DNA from: an uncultured beta proteobacterium
Lineage (GTDB): Bacteria; Pseudomonadota; Gammaproteobacteria; Burkholderiales; Burkholderiaceae
Direction: 5' to 3'
Length of the DNA stretch: 64,000 bases
Assembly: GCA_903821995.1 (NCBI GenBank)
Contig: CAIJNI010000039.1
Coordinates: 16,139-80,138 of the forward strand
In this document: piece after piece, positions 1 to 9,782 of the stretch
Layout of the letters: every line of letters starts with the position of its first letter
How positions within the stretch are numbered: position 1 is the stretch's first letter
Made by a program: the position numbers and the translations under genes
The notes under the pieces: model-generated
The model's database searches: none
What the model was told of the DNA's origin: nothing
What the model saw: only the letters and a program-made list of their open reading frames with translations

Positions 1-900
1 CGTGAGCAAATTCTTAAAGTTCATATGCGCAAGGTTCCGCTGAGTCCTGATGTTGATGCAGCTGTTTTAGCGAGAGGGACACCTGGATTTTCAGGAGCAG
101 ATTTAGCAAATTTAGTGAATGAAGCTGCCTTATTTGCTGCACGACGATCCAAGCGTTCTGTCGATATGATGGACTTTGAAGACGCAAAAGATAAAATATA
201 TATGGGGCCTGAGCGCAAGTCTGCTGTGATGAGAGAAGACGAGCGTCGTAACACGGCTTACCATGAGTCCGGACATGCCGTAGTTGCAAAATTGTTACCG
301 AAGGCAGATCCTGTGCATAAGGTAACAATCATGCCTCGTGGTATGGCCTTAGGGGTCACTTGGCAACTGCCAGAGTTTGATCGCGTCAATCTGTATAAAG
401 ATCGTATGTTGGAAGATTTAGCAATTCTATTTGGTGGTCGTGCTGCAGAAGAAGTATTTTTGAACTCAATGAGTACTGGAGCTTCAAATGACTTTGAGCG
501 AGCGACTAAAATGGCTCGCGATATGGTGACACGCTACGGAATGAGTGAGTCCTTGGGTACGATGGTTTACGTTGATACCGAGTCTGAAAGTGTTTTTGGA
601 CGAGTTAATTCAAAGACTGTTTCAGAAGCTACGCAACAAAAGGTTGATGCTGAAATACGTTCCTTAGTTGATAACCAATATGCTATGGCAAGGTCATTGC
701 TCCAGCAAAACCGTGACAAAGTAGAGAGTATGGTTGCAGCGCTTTTGGAGTGGGAAACTATTGATGCTGATCAAGTCAATGACATCATGTCAGGCAAACC
801 CCCGAGATTACCGAAAGTTTCTGATTCAATTATTGGACCTACGGGCGGTGATGGTGGCGGTGCTGTTCCTGCACAAGGTAATGCCCCTGCAACAGCTTAA
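1..900 (+). CDS. ftsH: FtsH ATP-dependent zinc metalloprotease, C-terminal part
   Basis: This is the 3' part of ftsH; the reading frame is open from the first base, so the AAA core and the two N-terminal membrane segments lie before the window. Visible are the end of the AAA domain (GTPGFSGADLANLVNEA, the sensor-2 region) and the M41 protease domain with the zinc motif HESGH near base 262. The third zinc ligand is probably the Asp in SNDFERATKM. The tail is Gly/Ala/Pro-rich and ends NAPATA. FtsH is a membrane-anchored protease that degrades misfolded membrane proteins and short-lived regulators such as LpxC. folP starts inside its stop codon, the usual ftsH-folP-glmM order of proteobacteria. 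Confidence 0.97.
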   Translation, partial: REQILKVHMRKVPLSPDVDAAVLARGTPGFSGADLANLVNEAALFAARRSKRSVDMMDFEDAKDKIYMGPERKSAVMREDERRNTAYHESGHAVVAKLLPKADPVHKVTIMPRGMALGVTWQLPEFDRVNLYKDRMLEDLAILFGGRAAEEVFLNSMSTGASNDFERATKMARDMVTRYGMSESLGTMVYVDTESESVFGRVNSKTVSEATQQKVDAEIRSLVDNQYAMARSLLQQNRDKVESMVAALLEWETIDADQVNDIMSGKPPRLPKVSDSIIGPTGGDGGGAVPAQGNAPATA

Positions 901-1769
901 TGTTGAATGAAGAAAAATTGCCCGTAGCATGGCGCTGCGGGCGTTTTTATTTTGACTGGTCTAAAAGACATAAGCCAGTTGTGATGGGCATCTTGAATGT
1001 TACCCCGGACTCTTTTTCAGATGGGGGTAAATTCTTCTCAGTCAATGCAGCTATTGAGCAGGCGCACCATATGATTCAGGCGGGTGCTGAAATTATTGAT
1101 ATTGGGGGTGAGTCCACGAGGCCTGGAGCTCAAGAAATTTCTGTTCAAGAAGAGCTTGATCGGATCTTACCTGTGATTGAAGTACTGCTTAAAGAAAATA
1201 TTGCAATATCAGTTGACACCTATAAACCTCAAACTATGGAGGTGGTTGCTCATTTAGGGGTTGATATGATTAATGATATATGGGGACTAAGAAAACCTGA
1301 GGCCATAGAAACGGTCGCTAAATTTCCACAACTAGGTTTATGTTTAATGCATATGCAAAACAGTCCATTTGACATGCAGATCAAACCGCATTATGACGAT
1401 GTGCTTCAGGAGGTTGATCGTTTTTTTGCTGCGCGATTACAGGCATTAAGTATTGCAAAAATTGAGTCCATCCGAATTGTAATAGACCCAGGACTTGGTT
1501 TTGGAAAAACGCCAGAGCATAATTTACGGCTCATTAACCGCTTAGATTCTTTAATACATTTTAATTGCCCAATTTTAATGGGAGCTTCAAGAAAATCAAC
1601 TTTAAGAAAAATTACCGGGGATCATTTGTCACATATGACTGTTCCTAGTGTTGTTGCTGGGATTTTAGCGGCAGATCGAGGGGCTCATATTCTTCGTGTT
1701 CATGATGTTCCTGAAACGATAGCTGCTCTTAAAGTACGTCAAGCGATTATGGTCGAAGGTCTTTCTTAA
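900..1769 (+). CDS. folP: Dihydropteroate synthase
   Basis: FolP condenses 6-hydroxymethyl-dihydropterin pyrophosphate with p-aminobenzoate to dihydropteroate in folate synthesis, and is the sulfonamide target. The 289-residue product is of normal length. It carries the pterin-binding signature MGILNVTPDSFSDGG near residue 30, GGESTRPGA near residue 75, the DPGLGFGKT segment and the C-terminal MGASRKS loop. The ATG overlaps the ftsH stop codon (TAATG), so it is probably translationally coupled. glmM follows after 18 bp in the same direction. Confidence 0.97.
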   Translation: MLNEEKLPVAWRCGRFYFDWSKRHKPVVMGILNVTPDSFSDGGKFFSVNAAIEQAHHMIQAGAEIIDIGGESTRPGAQEISVQEELDRILPVIEVLLKENIAISVDTYKPQTMEVVAHLGVDMINDIWGLRKPEAIETVAKFPQLGLCLMHMQNSPFDMQIKPHYDDVLQEVDRFFAARLQALSIAKIESIRIVIDPGLGFGKTPEHNLRLINRLDSLIHFNCPILMGASRKSTLRKITGDHLSHMTVPSVVAGILAADRGAHILRVHDVPETIAALKVRQAIMVEGLS

Positions 1770-1787
1770 ACAGGATAGAATTCATAC

Positions 1788-3134
1788 ATGAACAGAAAAT
1801 ATTTTGGCACGGATGGCATTCGCGGTGAAGTAGGGACTTATCCGATTACACCTGATTTTATGATGAGGTTAGGTTATGCTGCCGGTCGCGTTTTATCTAA
1901 AAAGACTGATGCGATACATGGTAGGCCTGGGGTGTTGATTGGCAAAGATACGCGTATCTCAGGCTATATGTTAGAGGCGGCTCTTGAGGCGGGATTTTCT
2001 GCGGCGGGTATAGACGTATTTTTATGCGGCCCGATACCAACCCCAGGCGTGGCTTATTTAACAAGGGCTTTAAGACTTTCAGCGGGTGCGGTGATTTCAG
2101 CATCCCACAATTTATTTCAAGATAATGGTGTTAAATTTTTCTCTGCTGTAGGGGATAAATTATCTGATGCAATGGAGCGTGAAATTGAAGCTGAGCTTGA
2201 AGAACCTTTTCAATGTGTACCCTCTGCACAATTGGGAAAAGTAAAGAGATTAGATGATGCTGCGGGAAGGTATATTGAATTTTGTAAAAGTACTTTTCCT
2301 AATGATTTGGATTTACATGGGTTAAAGCTGGTTGTTGATAGTGCTCATGGCGCGGCTTATCACATTGCATCGCATGTGTTTCATGAACTAGGTGCTGAAG
2401 TGATTTCTATTGGGAATCAACCCAATGGGCAAAATATCAATGATCATGTTGGAGCCACTTCGCCCCAGTTATGCGTTGAGACTGTTTTACGCGAAAAAGC
2501 ACATTTTGGGATAGCACTTGATGGTGACGCTGATCGGCTTCAAATGGTTGATCATGAAGGAAGACTATTTAATGGTGATGAGCTTTTATATTTAATAGCA
2601 CTTCATCAAAAAGATCAAAATCAACCCTTAGACGGGGTCGTTGGAACATTGATGACTAATTTAGCTGTGGAGCATGCTTTACAAAAGATACAGGTTCCAT
2701 TTGAGCGTGCTGCGGTTGGCGATCGTTATGTTCTTGAAATGCTTAAAGCCAAAGGCTGGAAAATAGGTGGCGAAAGCTCGGGACACTTGTTGTTTTTGGA
2801 TAAACACACCACGGGGGATGGCATAGTAGCTGCTTTACAAATTTTAATGGGGTACTGCAGAAATAAAGTTGATTTAAGTCAGAGCTTGGCAGATGTAAAG
2901 CTTTTCCCCCAAGTGATGCTCAATATTCGATACAAGAGAGAATATGACTGGAAGTCAGATGAGTCACTAAAAGCAAGACAAGAACTCATAGAAAAAGAGC
3001 TTGGGAGCACTGGTAGGGTTCTCATTAGAGCTTCTGGTACAGAGCCGGTCCTTAGAGTCATGGTAGAGGCTTTAGACAGACTGCAGGCTGAAAAAGCGGC
3101 TAAATATATCGCTAATGAAATTCCCTTAGCTTGA
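1788..3134 (+). CDS. glmM: Phosphoglucosamine mutase
   Basis: GlmM converts glucosamine-6-phosphate to glucosamine-1-phosphate on the route to UDP-GlcNAc for peptidoglycan and lipopolysaccharide. The 448-residue protein starts with the typical [12 protein letters not shown]. It contains the phosphoserine active-site loop GAVISASHN around residue 100, the metal-binding DGDADR near residue 245, the substrate loop GGESSGH, and the C-terminal phosphate-binding [14 protein letters not shown]. Third gene of the ftsH-folP-glmM run. The pst locus starts about 150 bp downstream behind its own regulatory region. Confidence 0.97.
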   Translation: MNRKYFGTDGIRGEVGTYPITPDFMMRLGYAAGRVLSKKTDAIHGRPGVLIGKDTRISGYMLEAALEAGFSAAGIDVFLCGPIPTPGVAYLTRALRLSAGAVISASHNLFQDNGVKFFSAVGDKLSDAMEREIEAELEEPFQCVPSAQLGKVKRLDDAAGRYIEFCKSTFPNDLDLHGLKLVVDSAHGAAYHIASHVFHELGAEVISIGNQPNGQNINDHVGATSPQLCVETVLREKAHFGIALDGDADRLQMVDHEGRLFNGDELLYLIALHQKDQNQPLDGVVGTLMTNLAVEHALQKIQVPFERAAVGDRYVLEMLKAKGWKIGGESSGHLLFLDKHTTGDGIVAALQILMGYCRNKVDLSQSLADVKLFPQVMLNIRYKREYDWKSDESLKARQELIEKELGSTGRVLIRASGTEPVLRVMVEALDRLQAEKAAKYIANEIPLA

Positions 3135-3214
3135 TTTTCTTAGATTGCTTTCCTTTAAGGGCTTAGACTTAGCTTGGAATAGACAAAATAAAATAGATAA
3201 AGCCTTTATGACAA

Positions 3215-3248
3215 TTGTCACAAATCCTTCATAATCTTCATTTAGTCT
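3215..3248 (+). promoter_or_regulatory. Pho-box-like tandem repeat and promoter of pstS
   Basis: Two adjacent 11-bp units, TTGTCACAAAT (3215-3225) and CCTTCATAATC (3226-3236), resemble the enteric PhoB-box unit CTGTCATAAAT. Six bases later comes a weak -10-like TAGTCT (3243-3248); TATAGC at 3248-3253 is an alternative. The same spacing (two units, six bases, -10) is known for Escherichia coli phoA. Position upstream of pstS, the classical PhoB target, supports the call. The matches are by eye. Confidence 0.6.
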
Positions 3249-3287
3249 ATAGCCTGAGTCATTTGACTCCTAACTAAAGAGGAAATC

Positions 3288-4310
3288 ATGCGTACAAAAA
3301 TTGCAAAAATATTTCTGCTGGGTGCTTTAGCATCAGCAACAGTTTCATCCTTCGCGATTGACATTACAGGAGCAGGTGCATCCTTTCCAGCCCCAGTCTA
3401 TAGTAAGTGGGCTGAAGCATATCAAAAACAAACAGGAAACAAAGTGAACTATGCATCTATTGGTTCATCGGGTGGTATTAAGCAGATTAGAGAAAAAACT
3501 GTTGATTTCGGAGCTACAGATGCGCCATTAAAAGGTGATGCTTTAGATAAAGATGGAATGGTACAGTTTCCTGCAATCATTGGTGGTGTAGTTGCTGTAG
3601 TCAATTTGCCAGGTTTTAAACCAGGAGAATTAAAACTTGATGGTGAAACTTTAGCGAATATTTTTAATGGTGATATTAATAACTGGAACGCTGCACAGAT
3701 TGCAGCTGTTAATCCAGGAAAGAAATTGCCGGATCAAGCTATTACGGTAGTTACACGTTCTGATGGTTCTGGGACAACTGCTGTTTTTACAGACTATTTA
3801 ACAAAAGCAAATAAAAGATGGGCAGATTCAATTGGATCTGGAGCAATCGTTAAGTGGCCTGCACTTTCAACTGTAGGTGGAAAGGGTAACGAAGGCGTAT
3901 CTGCAAACGTTAGCCGTGTTAAAGGATCAATTGGTTATGTTGAATATGCTTACGCAAAACTCAATAAAATGACGACACTTCAGTTAAAGAACTTGGATGG
4001 CAAATTTGTATCCCCAAGTCTTGATAGTTTTAAAGCTGCAGCTGCGGGTGCTAACTGGTCTTCTTCTCCTGGCATGGGGATTTCAATGACTAATCAGCCA
4101 GGTGCAAATTCATGGCCTATAGCTGCTGCATCATTTATCTTAATGTACAAAGATCCAGCTAATAAAGAGAAGTCTTCAGAAGCAATTAAGTTCTTCGAAT
4201 GGGCCTTTAAAAATGGAGCTTCAACTGCTGTCGAGTTAGAGTATGTTCCTTTGCCAGCAAATGTGACGGATTACATTGCTAAAAATGTTTGGTCAAATAT
4301 TGCAAAGTAA
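3288..4310 (+). CDS. pstS: Periplasmic phosphate-binding protein PstS
   Basis: Substrate-binding subunit of the high-affinity Pst phosphate ABC transporter. The 340-residue precursor has a Sec signal peptide of about 23 residues ending before IDITGAG. Phosphate-ligand loops are visible: GAGASFPAPVY, GSSGGIKQI and RSDGSGTT. AGAGGA (3278-3283) is a good ribosome-binding site for the ATG at 3288. First gene of pstSCAB-phoU-phoB-phoR, preceded by a Pho-box-like array and followed by a hairpin terminator. The terminator probably lets PstS be made in excess over the membrane subunits. Confidence 0.97.
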   Translation: MRTKIAKIFLLGALASATVSSFAIDITGAGASFPAPVYSKWAEAYQKQTGNKVNYASIGSSGGIKQIREKTVDFGATDAPLKGDALDKDGMVQFPAIIGGVVAVVNLPGFKPGELKLDGETLANIFNGDINNWNAAQIAAVNPGKKLPDQAITVVTRSDGSGTTAVFTDYLTKANKRWADSIGSGAIVKWPALSTVGGKGNEGVSANVSRVKGSIGYVEYAYAKLNKMTTLQLKNLDGKFVSPSLDSFKAAAAGANWSSSPGMGISMTNQPGANSWPIAAASFILMYKDPANKEKSSEAIKFFEWAFKNGASTAVELEYVPLPANVTDYIAKNVWSNIAK

Positions 4311-4319
4311 TTAGCGATT

Positions 4320-4349
4320 AATTCTCCCTAAATGTTAGGGAGAATTTTT
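4320..4349 (+). terminator. Hairpin terminator/attenuator between pstS and pstC
   Basis: ATTCTCCCTAA (4321-4331) pairs perfectly with TTAGGGAGAAT (4335-4345) around a 3-base loop and is followed by a T run. Intrinsic-terminator architecture. Because pstC follows at once without an obvious promoter, it may act as a partial terminator that lowers expression of the downstream operon relative to pstS. Confidence 0.8.
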
Positions 4350-4379
4350 GATTTTAATTTTCCAACTAATCGATAAAAT

Positions 4380-5375
4380 ATGAAGTCAAGCCCAGACGCA
4401 TCCAAGGGAATTAAGTTAACAGCTGAAGTGGCAAAGATGATGAAATTTCAGCGTTTTCAGGATTATTTTTTTCATAAGATCACCTTGTTCTTTGCTTCTT
4501 TAGTTCTAGTAATACTTGCGGGGATTCTTATCTCTTTGGTGATTAATGCTTGGCCTGCTTTAAGAGAGTTTGGCCCTGGTTTTTTCTTTAGTACAGAGTG
4601 GGACGTAGTGGGAGAGAAGTTTGGTGGATTAACTGCAATTTACGGCACATTAATTACATCGATCCTGGCTTTGATTATTGCAATACCAGTAAGCTTCGGT
4701 ATAGCAGTTTTCTTAACCGAAATTTGTCCAAATTGGTTAAAGCGCCCATTAGGAACAGCTGTTGAATTGCTTGCTGCTGTACCTTCAATTATTTACGGGA
4801 TGTTTGGGCTATTTGTTTTTGCGCCCATATTTTCTTCTCATATTCAGCCATTTCTCACGGACACTGTTGGTCAGATTCCATTTCTCGGGGTATTGTTTAG
4901 GGGGCCAGCAAATGGAATTGGATTATTGTGTGCTGCGCTTATTTTGGCATTCATGGTCATACCTTTTATTACCTCTGTCATGAGAGATGTGTTTGAAATT
5001 GTGCCACCTGTCTTAAAGGAATCTGCTTATGGCATAGGATGCACAACTTGGGAGGTTGTGACGCGAATTGTCCTACCTTATACTCGCGCTGGTGTTGTAG
5101 GTGGGGTGATGCTTGGATTGGGTAGGGCCTTAGGTGAAACGATGGCAGTAACCTTTGTGATTGGCAATGCCCATCGAATTACGCCTTCTTTCTTCGCTCC
5201 AGGATCTTCTATTGCCTCAACACTTGCCAACGAATTTGGAGAGGCCGAACCCGGGCTACATTATTCATCTTTATTTGCACTAGGTCTGACCTTATTTATT
5301 ATTACCTTTATTGTCTTAGCATTAGCTAAATGGATGCTAGCGAATATGGAACGCGCCCAAGGGACCAAGAACTAG
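4380..5375 (+). CDS. pstC: Phosphate ABC transporter permease PstC
   Basis: Inner-membrane permease subunit of the Pst transporter, pairing with PstA. The 331-residue protein has about six hydrophobic segments. The cytoplasmic EAA loop is seen as KESAYGIGCTTWEVVTRIVLP around residue 215, followed by GLGRALGETMAV, a conserved PstC signature. The ATG at 4380 gives a 20-residue hydrophilic leader before MMKFQRFQDYFF; an internal start at that Met-Met is possible. pstA follows after 6 bp. Confidence 0.95.
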   Translation: MKSSPDASKGIKLTAEVAKMMKFQRFQDYFFHKITLFFASLVLVILAGILISLVINAWPALREFGPGFFFSTEWDVVGEKFGGLTAIYGTLITSILALIIAIPVSFGIAVFLTEICPNWLKRPLGTAVELLAAVPSIIYGMFGLFVFAPIFSSHIQPFLTDTVGQIPFLGVLFRGPANGIGLLCAALILAFMVIPFITSVMRDVFEIVPPVLKESAYGIGCTTWEVVTRIVLPYTRAGVVGGVMLGLGRALGETMAVTFVIGNAHRITPSFFAPGSSIASTLANEFGEAEPGLHYSSLFALGLTLFIITFIVLALAKWMLANMERAQGTKN

Positions 5376-5381
5376 TTCAAT

Positions 5382-6224
5382 ATGAATACTTCAATTTATA
5401 AATCTCGTAAACGAAAAAATACTATCGGGCTATTTTTTTCTGTGTTCGCCATGGGATTAGGAATGTTTGTACTCCTGTGGATTTTATTTGTTTTACTTTC
5501 TAAGGGGTTTGCTGCCTTTGATCTTAATTTCTTTATGCAAAGTACCCCAGCTGCTGGTTCAGAGGGTGGTGGTATGGCAAATGCCATCGTTGGGAGTTTA
5601 ATGATGGTTGTGAGTTGCACATTAATAAGCACGCCGGTTGGTGTTTTAGCTGGAATTTTTCTTGCTGAATATGGAGATAGAAGCAAAATCGCAGGAGTTA
5701 CACGATTTGTTACGGATATTATGCTTTCGGCACCCTCTATCGTCATTGGTTTATTTGTCTACGCCATTGTTGTTGCTCAAGTTAAACATTTCTCGGGTTG
5801 GGCCGGAACAATAGCTCTCTCATTACTGGCAGTGCCCGTGATATTAAAGACGACGGAAAATATGTTGCGCTTAGTTCCAAGTACGCTCAGAGAAGCCGCA
5901 TATGCCTTAGGAACTCCCAAATGGAAAGTATGCTTATCTATTATATTAAGGGCAGCTAAAAGCGGTGTGATTACTGGGGTCTTACTGGCAGTAGCTCGCG
6001 TAAGTGGAGAAACAGCTCCATTATTGTTTACGGCTTTGAATAACCAATTTTTTTCGGCAGACATGTCAAAGCCAATGTCTAATTTACCGGTAGTGATTTA
6101 TCAATTTGCATTAAGCCCTTATGAGAATTGGGTCAATTTGGCATGGGGTGGAGCATTACTGATTACTTTGACAGTATTAGGACTTAATATCTTGGCAAGA
6201 GTATTTTTTAGAGAGAAATCATGA
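5382..6224 (+). CDS. pstA: Phosphate ABC transporter permease PstA
   Basis: Second membrane subunit of the Pst transporter, 280 residues with about six membrane segments. The EAA motif is visible as [20 protein letters not shown] near residue 170, followed by the conserved [14 protein letters not shown]. The stop overlaps the pstB start (ATGA-type overlap at 6221-6224), implying translational coupling with the ATPase gene. Confidence 0.95.
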   Translation: MNTSIYKSRKRKNTIGLFFSVFAMGLGMFVLLWILFVLLSKGFAAFDLNFFMQSTPAAGSEGGGMANAIVGSLMMVVSCTLISTPVGVLAGIFLAEYGDRSKIAGVTRFVTDIMLSAPSIVIGLFVYAIVVAQVKHFSGWAGTIALSLLAVPVILKTTENMLRLVPSTLREAAYALGTPKWKVCLSIILRAAKSGVITGVLLAVARVSGETAPLLFTALNNQFFSADMSKPMSNLPVVIYQFALSPYENWVNLAWGGALLITLTVLGLNILARVFFREKS

Positions 6225-6997
6225 CGCAAGAAACCACTGATTTGAAAAATGCAATTGAAGTTAAAAACTTGGATTTTTACTATGGCAAGTTTAAAGGGCT
6301 CAAGGGCATCAATTTAAATATTGCAGAAAATAAAGTTACTGCTTTTATTGGGCCATCAGGATGTGGTAAATCCACTTTACTTCGCACCTTTAATCGCATG
6401 TACGACTTATACCCAGGACAAAAAGCTGTCGGTGAAATTAATCTATATGGTGAAAATATTCTCGAAGAGGGTAGGGATTTAAATTTACTCAGATCTAAGG
6501 TGGGCATGGTTTTTCAAAAGCCTACGCCATTTCCCATGACCATTTATGACAATATTGCTTTTGGTGTTAAGTTATATGAAAAACTTAATAAATCCGAAAT
6601 GGATGAGCGAGTCGAGTGGGCCTTGAATAAGGCGGCATTATGGGGAGAAGTGAAGGATAAGTTGGGCCAAAGTGGTTTATCTTTATCCGGTGGTCAACAG
6701 CAGCGTTTATGTATAGCAAGAGGTGTTGCGGTAAAACCCTCAGTTTTATTGCTCGATGAGCCTACTTCTGCTTTAGATCCTATTTCTACGGGTAAAGTTG
6801 AAGAGCTAGTGAATGAATTAAAAAATGACTACACTATTGCTATCGTCACGCACAACATGCAACAAGCGGCTCGGGTCTCTGATTTTACTGCGTTTATGTA
6901 CTTAGGTGAACTCATGGAATTTAATTCAACGAGTCAAATATTTTTAAAACCCAATCGTAAAGAAACAGAAGATTATATTACAGGCCGATTTGGCTAA
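6221..6997 (+). CDS. pstB: Phosphate ABC transporter ATP-binding protein PstB
   Basis: ATPase that powers Pst phosphate uptake and takes part in signalling to PhoR through PhoU. The 258-residue protein has Walker [10 protein letters not shown] (about residue 45), the Q-loop FQKPTPFPM, the ABC signature LSGGQQQRL, Walker [14 protein letters not shown] and the switch histidine in [20 protein letters not shown] is a hallmark that separates PstB from other ABC ATPases. Overlaps pstA by four bases and precedes phoU. Confidence 0.97.
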   Translation: MTQETTDLKNAIEVKNLDFYYGKFKGLKGINLNIAENKVTAFIGPSGCGKSTLLRTFNRMYDLYPGQKAVGEINLYGENILEEGRDLNLLRSKVGMVFQKPTPFPMTIYDNIAFGVKLYEKLNKSEMDERVEWALNKAALWGEVKDKLGQSGLSLSGGQQQRLCIARGVAVKPSVLLLDEPTSALDPISTGKVEELVNELKNDYTIAIVTHNMQQAARVSDFTAFMYLGELMEFNSTSQIFLKPNRKETEDYITGRFG

Positions 6998-7021
6998 CTT
7001 TAAGAACTTATAGGAATAAAT

Positions 7022-7726
7022 ATGCCAGATAAACATTTATCAAAACAATTTGATACAGACTTAGATTCCTTAAGTGCTAACCTATTGGAAATGGGGGGCT
7101 TGGTGGAGTCTCAAGTTTCTCACGCGATGAAGGCATTTTCAACGATGGATGCAGAATTGGCAACGGAGGTTAATAATAAAGAAAAAAATGTAAATACATT
7201 TGAAATCAATATTGATGGTCAATGTGCAGAAATTTTGGCGCGTCGTCAGCCAACTGCAAAAGACTTACGTCTAGTGATGGCAGTATCAAAAGCAATTTCC
7301 AACTTAGAGAGGGTTGGCGATGAAGCTGACCACATTGCATCTCGGATTAGAAAAATTGTTGAGGTCAATGCGCCGTATCAGATCAATGTTGCTGAAATTC
7401 GCATTTCAGGACAGATGGCTTTAGGTTTATTGCGACGTTCTTTGGATGCTTTTGCCAGAATGGATTCAAAAGCTGCAGCTGAAATTGTTGGAGATGATTT
7501 AGAGATTGATGAAGAATTTAGAGGCTTTGTTAGAAAGTTAAACTCGTACATGAGTGAAGATCCTCGGATCATTTCGACAGCGCTAGAAATATTATTTATT
7601 GCAAAAGCTGTTGAAAGAATTGGTGATCATGCCAAGAATATCGCTGAGTTTGTGATTTATGTAGATAAAGGGACAGATGTTAGGCATATTCCACGCGAAC
7701 AATTAATCAATGAAGTGAATAAATAA
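7022..7726 (+). CDS. phoU: Phosphate signalling regulator PhoU
   Basis: PhoU is a cytoplasmic all-helical protein that restrains PhoR and Pst when phosphate is plentiful. The 234-residue sequence has the two PhoU helical repeats, each with a metal-binding E/D-x-x-x-D type helix: RVGDEADHIASRI in the first and RIGDHAKNIAEFV in the second. Length matches the family. Lies 24 bp after pstB and 3 bp before phoB. Confidence 0.96.
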   Translation: MPDKHLSKQFDTDLDSLSANLLEMGGLVESQVSHAMKAFSTMDAELATEVNNKEKNVNTFEINIDGQCAEILARRQPTAKDLRLVMAVSKAISNLERVGDEADHIASRIRKIVEVNAPYQINVAEIRISGQMALGLLRRSLDAFARMDSKAAAEIVGDDLEIDEEFRGFVRKLNSYMSEDPRIISTALEILFIAKAVERIGDHAKNIAEFVIYVDKGTDVRHIPREQLINEVNK

Positions 7727-7729
7727 ATT

Positions 7730-8440
7730 ATGGCAAGTAGCATTCTAATCGTAGAAGATGAGCCGTCGATAGCGGAATTAATTTCTGTTAACTTAAGCCA
7801 TGAAGGTTTTTTGCCTGTTCGTGCATTTCAGGCAGATCAAGCTGCAATGCTGATGAAAGAGGTATTGCCTGACTTAATCGTTTTAGATTGGATGTTACCT
7901 GGTAAGTCGGGCATTCAATTTGCAAAAGATATTAGAAATAATGAGCGGACTAAAGATATTCCCATTATTTTCTTAACAGCTCGTGCTGAAGAAATGGATA
8001 AAATCGCAGGACTTGATGCTGGTGCTGATGATTATTTAACGAAGCCTTTTTCCCCTAAGGAACTGGTTGCTAGGATTCGCGCGATACTTAGACGTAAATC
8101 CCCACAGTTAAACGATGATGTCATGGAAATTAACCTCTTAAAACTTGATCCTGCAACTCATAGGGTTATTTTTCAAGGGGATTCTCCTCAGAAAATTGAT
8201 TTAGGTCCTACAGAATTTAGACTTTTACGCTTTCTGATGGCTAATCCAGAGAGAGTTCATGCGCGTGGCCAGTTGCTGGACAAAGTATGGGGAGATCATG
8301 TCTTTGTTGAAGAAAGGACTGTTGATGTTCATATTAAACGCTTGCGTGCTGCACTAGCTCCAGTTGGATGTGAGACCATGATTGAGACAGTTCGAGGCAG
8401 TGGATATCGATTAACTCGTAACCCTGCCATAATTTCGTGA
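7730..8440 (+). CDS. phoB: Phosphate regulon response regulator PhoB
   Basis: OmpR-type response regulator that activates Pho-box promoters when phosphorylated by PhoR. The 236-residue protein has a receiver domain with the phospho-acceptor Asp in VLDWMLPGKSG (about residue 54) and the conserved Lys in YLTKPFSPKEL. The C-terminal winged-helix domain carries the recognition helix RTVDVHIKRLRAAL. It is the obvious candidate for reading the Pho-box-like repeats before pstS, plcP, olsB and perhaps ppx. Confidence 0.96.
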   Translation: MASSILIVEDEPSIAELISVNLSHEGFLPVRAFQADQAAMLMKEVLPDLIVLDWMLPGKSGIQFAKDIRNNERTKDIPIIFLTARAEEMDKIAGLDAGADDYLTKPFSPKELVARIRAILRRKSPQLNDDVMEINLLKLDPATHRVIFQGDSPQKIDLGPTEFRLLRFLMANPERVHARGQLLDKVWGDHVFVEERTVDVHIKRLRAALAPVGCETMIETVRGSGYRLTRNPAIIS

Positions 8441-8444
8441 AATA

Positions 8445-9782
8445 ATGGTTTCCATGTTCACCATGGGAATCAAACTTCTTTATATTTTAGGGGCTATCGC
8501 TGCTCTGGCATATTTATGGGAAGTCTTTATATCTTCAACTACCACCACGGTATTTGTCATTGTAATATTTGCGTTGCTAACACTTTACAATATTTGGAAT
8601 GAAGACCGTATTCTTCGCCTAATATTAGAAGATGACTTAATAGCGAAAAGATCCTCTTTTTGGGACTGGCAAAAAATATATCAATTAGTCCAAAGTAAAA
8701 CAAAAGTTTGGCGTCAAGAGACACTCAAATCTGAAACTCAGTACGATAAATTTCTTCAGGCGATTCAAGCATCACCTAATGGATTAATTATGCTCGATGA
8801 GGTCGATCATATCGAATGGTGTAATCAAATGTGTAGGTCTCATTTCAGATTAGAGCCCAACCGAGATGTCAGGCAACCAGTCACATATTTATTAAGATAC
8901 CCTTCATTTATCGATTACATGAATAAAGCAGATTTTAATAAAACCTTAAATTTAGAAGGTATGGGCATTAAAGGAGACTTGAACCTATTGTTGCAGGTTT
9001 TTCCTTATGGAGAGAACAAGAAATTATTACTAAGCCAAGATGTGACTTTGTTTAGAAAAAACGAGGCCATGAGGCAAGATTTTGTAGCTAATGTGTCCCA
9101 CGAATTAAGAACCCCATTAACGGTATTAAATGGTTTTTTAGAAACAATTAGTGAACTGAAGTTAAGCAAAGGTGAAGAACGAAAGTATATTAACCTAATG
9201 TCCCTTCAATCAAAACGAATGCTGACTTTAGTTGAAGAGTTACTCATGCTAACAAGACTAGATAGTAGTCCAGAAGCTAGCTTAAATACAATTGTTAAGA
9301 CTAATGATTTAATTATTAGGCTTGTTGATGATGCAAAAAACTTATCATTAGGTCGGCATCACTTTCAAATACTTATCACTTCAACTAATAATATAGTAGG
9401 AGAAGAGAATGAGATTTTTTCTGCCTTTAGCAATTTAATTACAAATGCAGTTCGTTATACGCCAGAGGGTGGAACGATTACTTTAAAGTGGGCAGATATC
9501 TTAGAAAAAGATGCGACACAGTTTTCTGTTACTGATACGGGTATAGGCATCGCAGAGGAACATATTCCTAGAATTACTGAGCGGTTTTATCGGGTAGATA
9601 GAAGCCGCTCTAGGGATACTGGAGGGACAGGATTGGGCTTAGCCATTGTTAAACATGTAGCCTCAAGGCATGAAGGTCAACTTGAAGTGAAAAGTGCTTT
9701 AGCAGTTGGAAGTACGTTTTCGCTCACATTCCCTAAAGGCCGTTTAGTACCTGGCATAACATTAGAGATAAACGAAGGTTAA
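8445..9782 (+). CDS. phoR: Phosphate regulon sensor histidine kinase PhoR
   Basis: Membrane sensor kinase paired with PhoB. The 445-residue protein begins with two hydrophobic segments (about residues 8-25 and 30-48). A PAS-like region follows (about 95-200), then the dimerisation/phospho-acceptor helix with His in NVSHELRTPLTVLNGF. The ATPase domain has the N box NLITNAVRYTPEGG, G1 DTGIGI and G2 GGTGLGLAIV. ATGs at 8454 and 8463 are alternative starts. Its stop overlaps the stop of the convergent ppk by four bases (TTAA). Confidence 0.95.
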   Translation: MVSMFTMGIKLLYILGAIAALAYLWEVFISSTTTTVFVIVIFALLTLYNIWNEDRILRLILEDDLIAKRSSFWDWQKIYQLVQSKTKVWRQETLKSETQYDKFLQAIQASPNGLIMLDEVDHIEWCNQMCRSHFRLEPNRDVRQPVTYLLRYPSFIDYMNKADFNKTLNLEGMGIKGDLNLLLQVFPYGENKKLLLSQDVTLFRKNEAMRQDFVANVSHELRTPLTVLNGFLETISELKLSKGEERKYINLMSLQSKRMLTLVEELLMLTRLDSSPEASLNTIVKTNDLIIRLVDDAKNLSLGRHHFQILITSTNNIVGEENEIFSAFSNLITNAVRYTPEGGTITLKWADILEKDATQFSVTDTGIGIAEEHIPRITERFYRVDRSRSRDTGGTGLGLAIVKHVASRHEGQLEVKSALAVGSTFSLTFPKGRLVPGITLEINEG

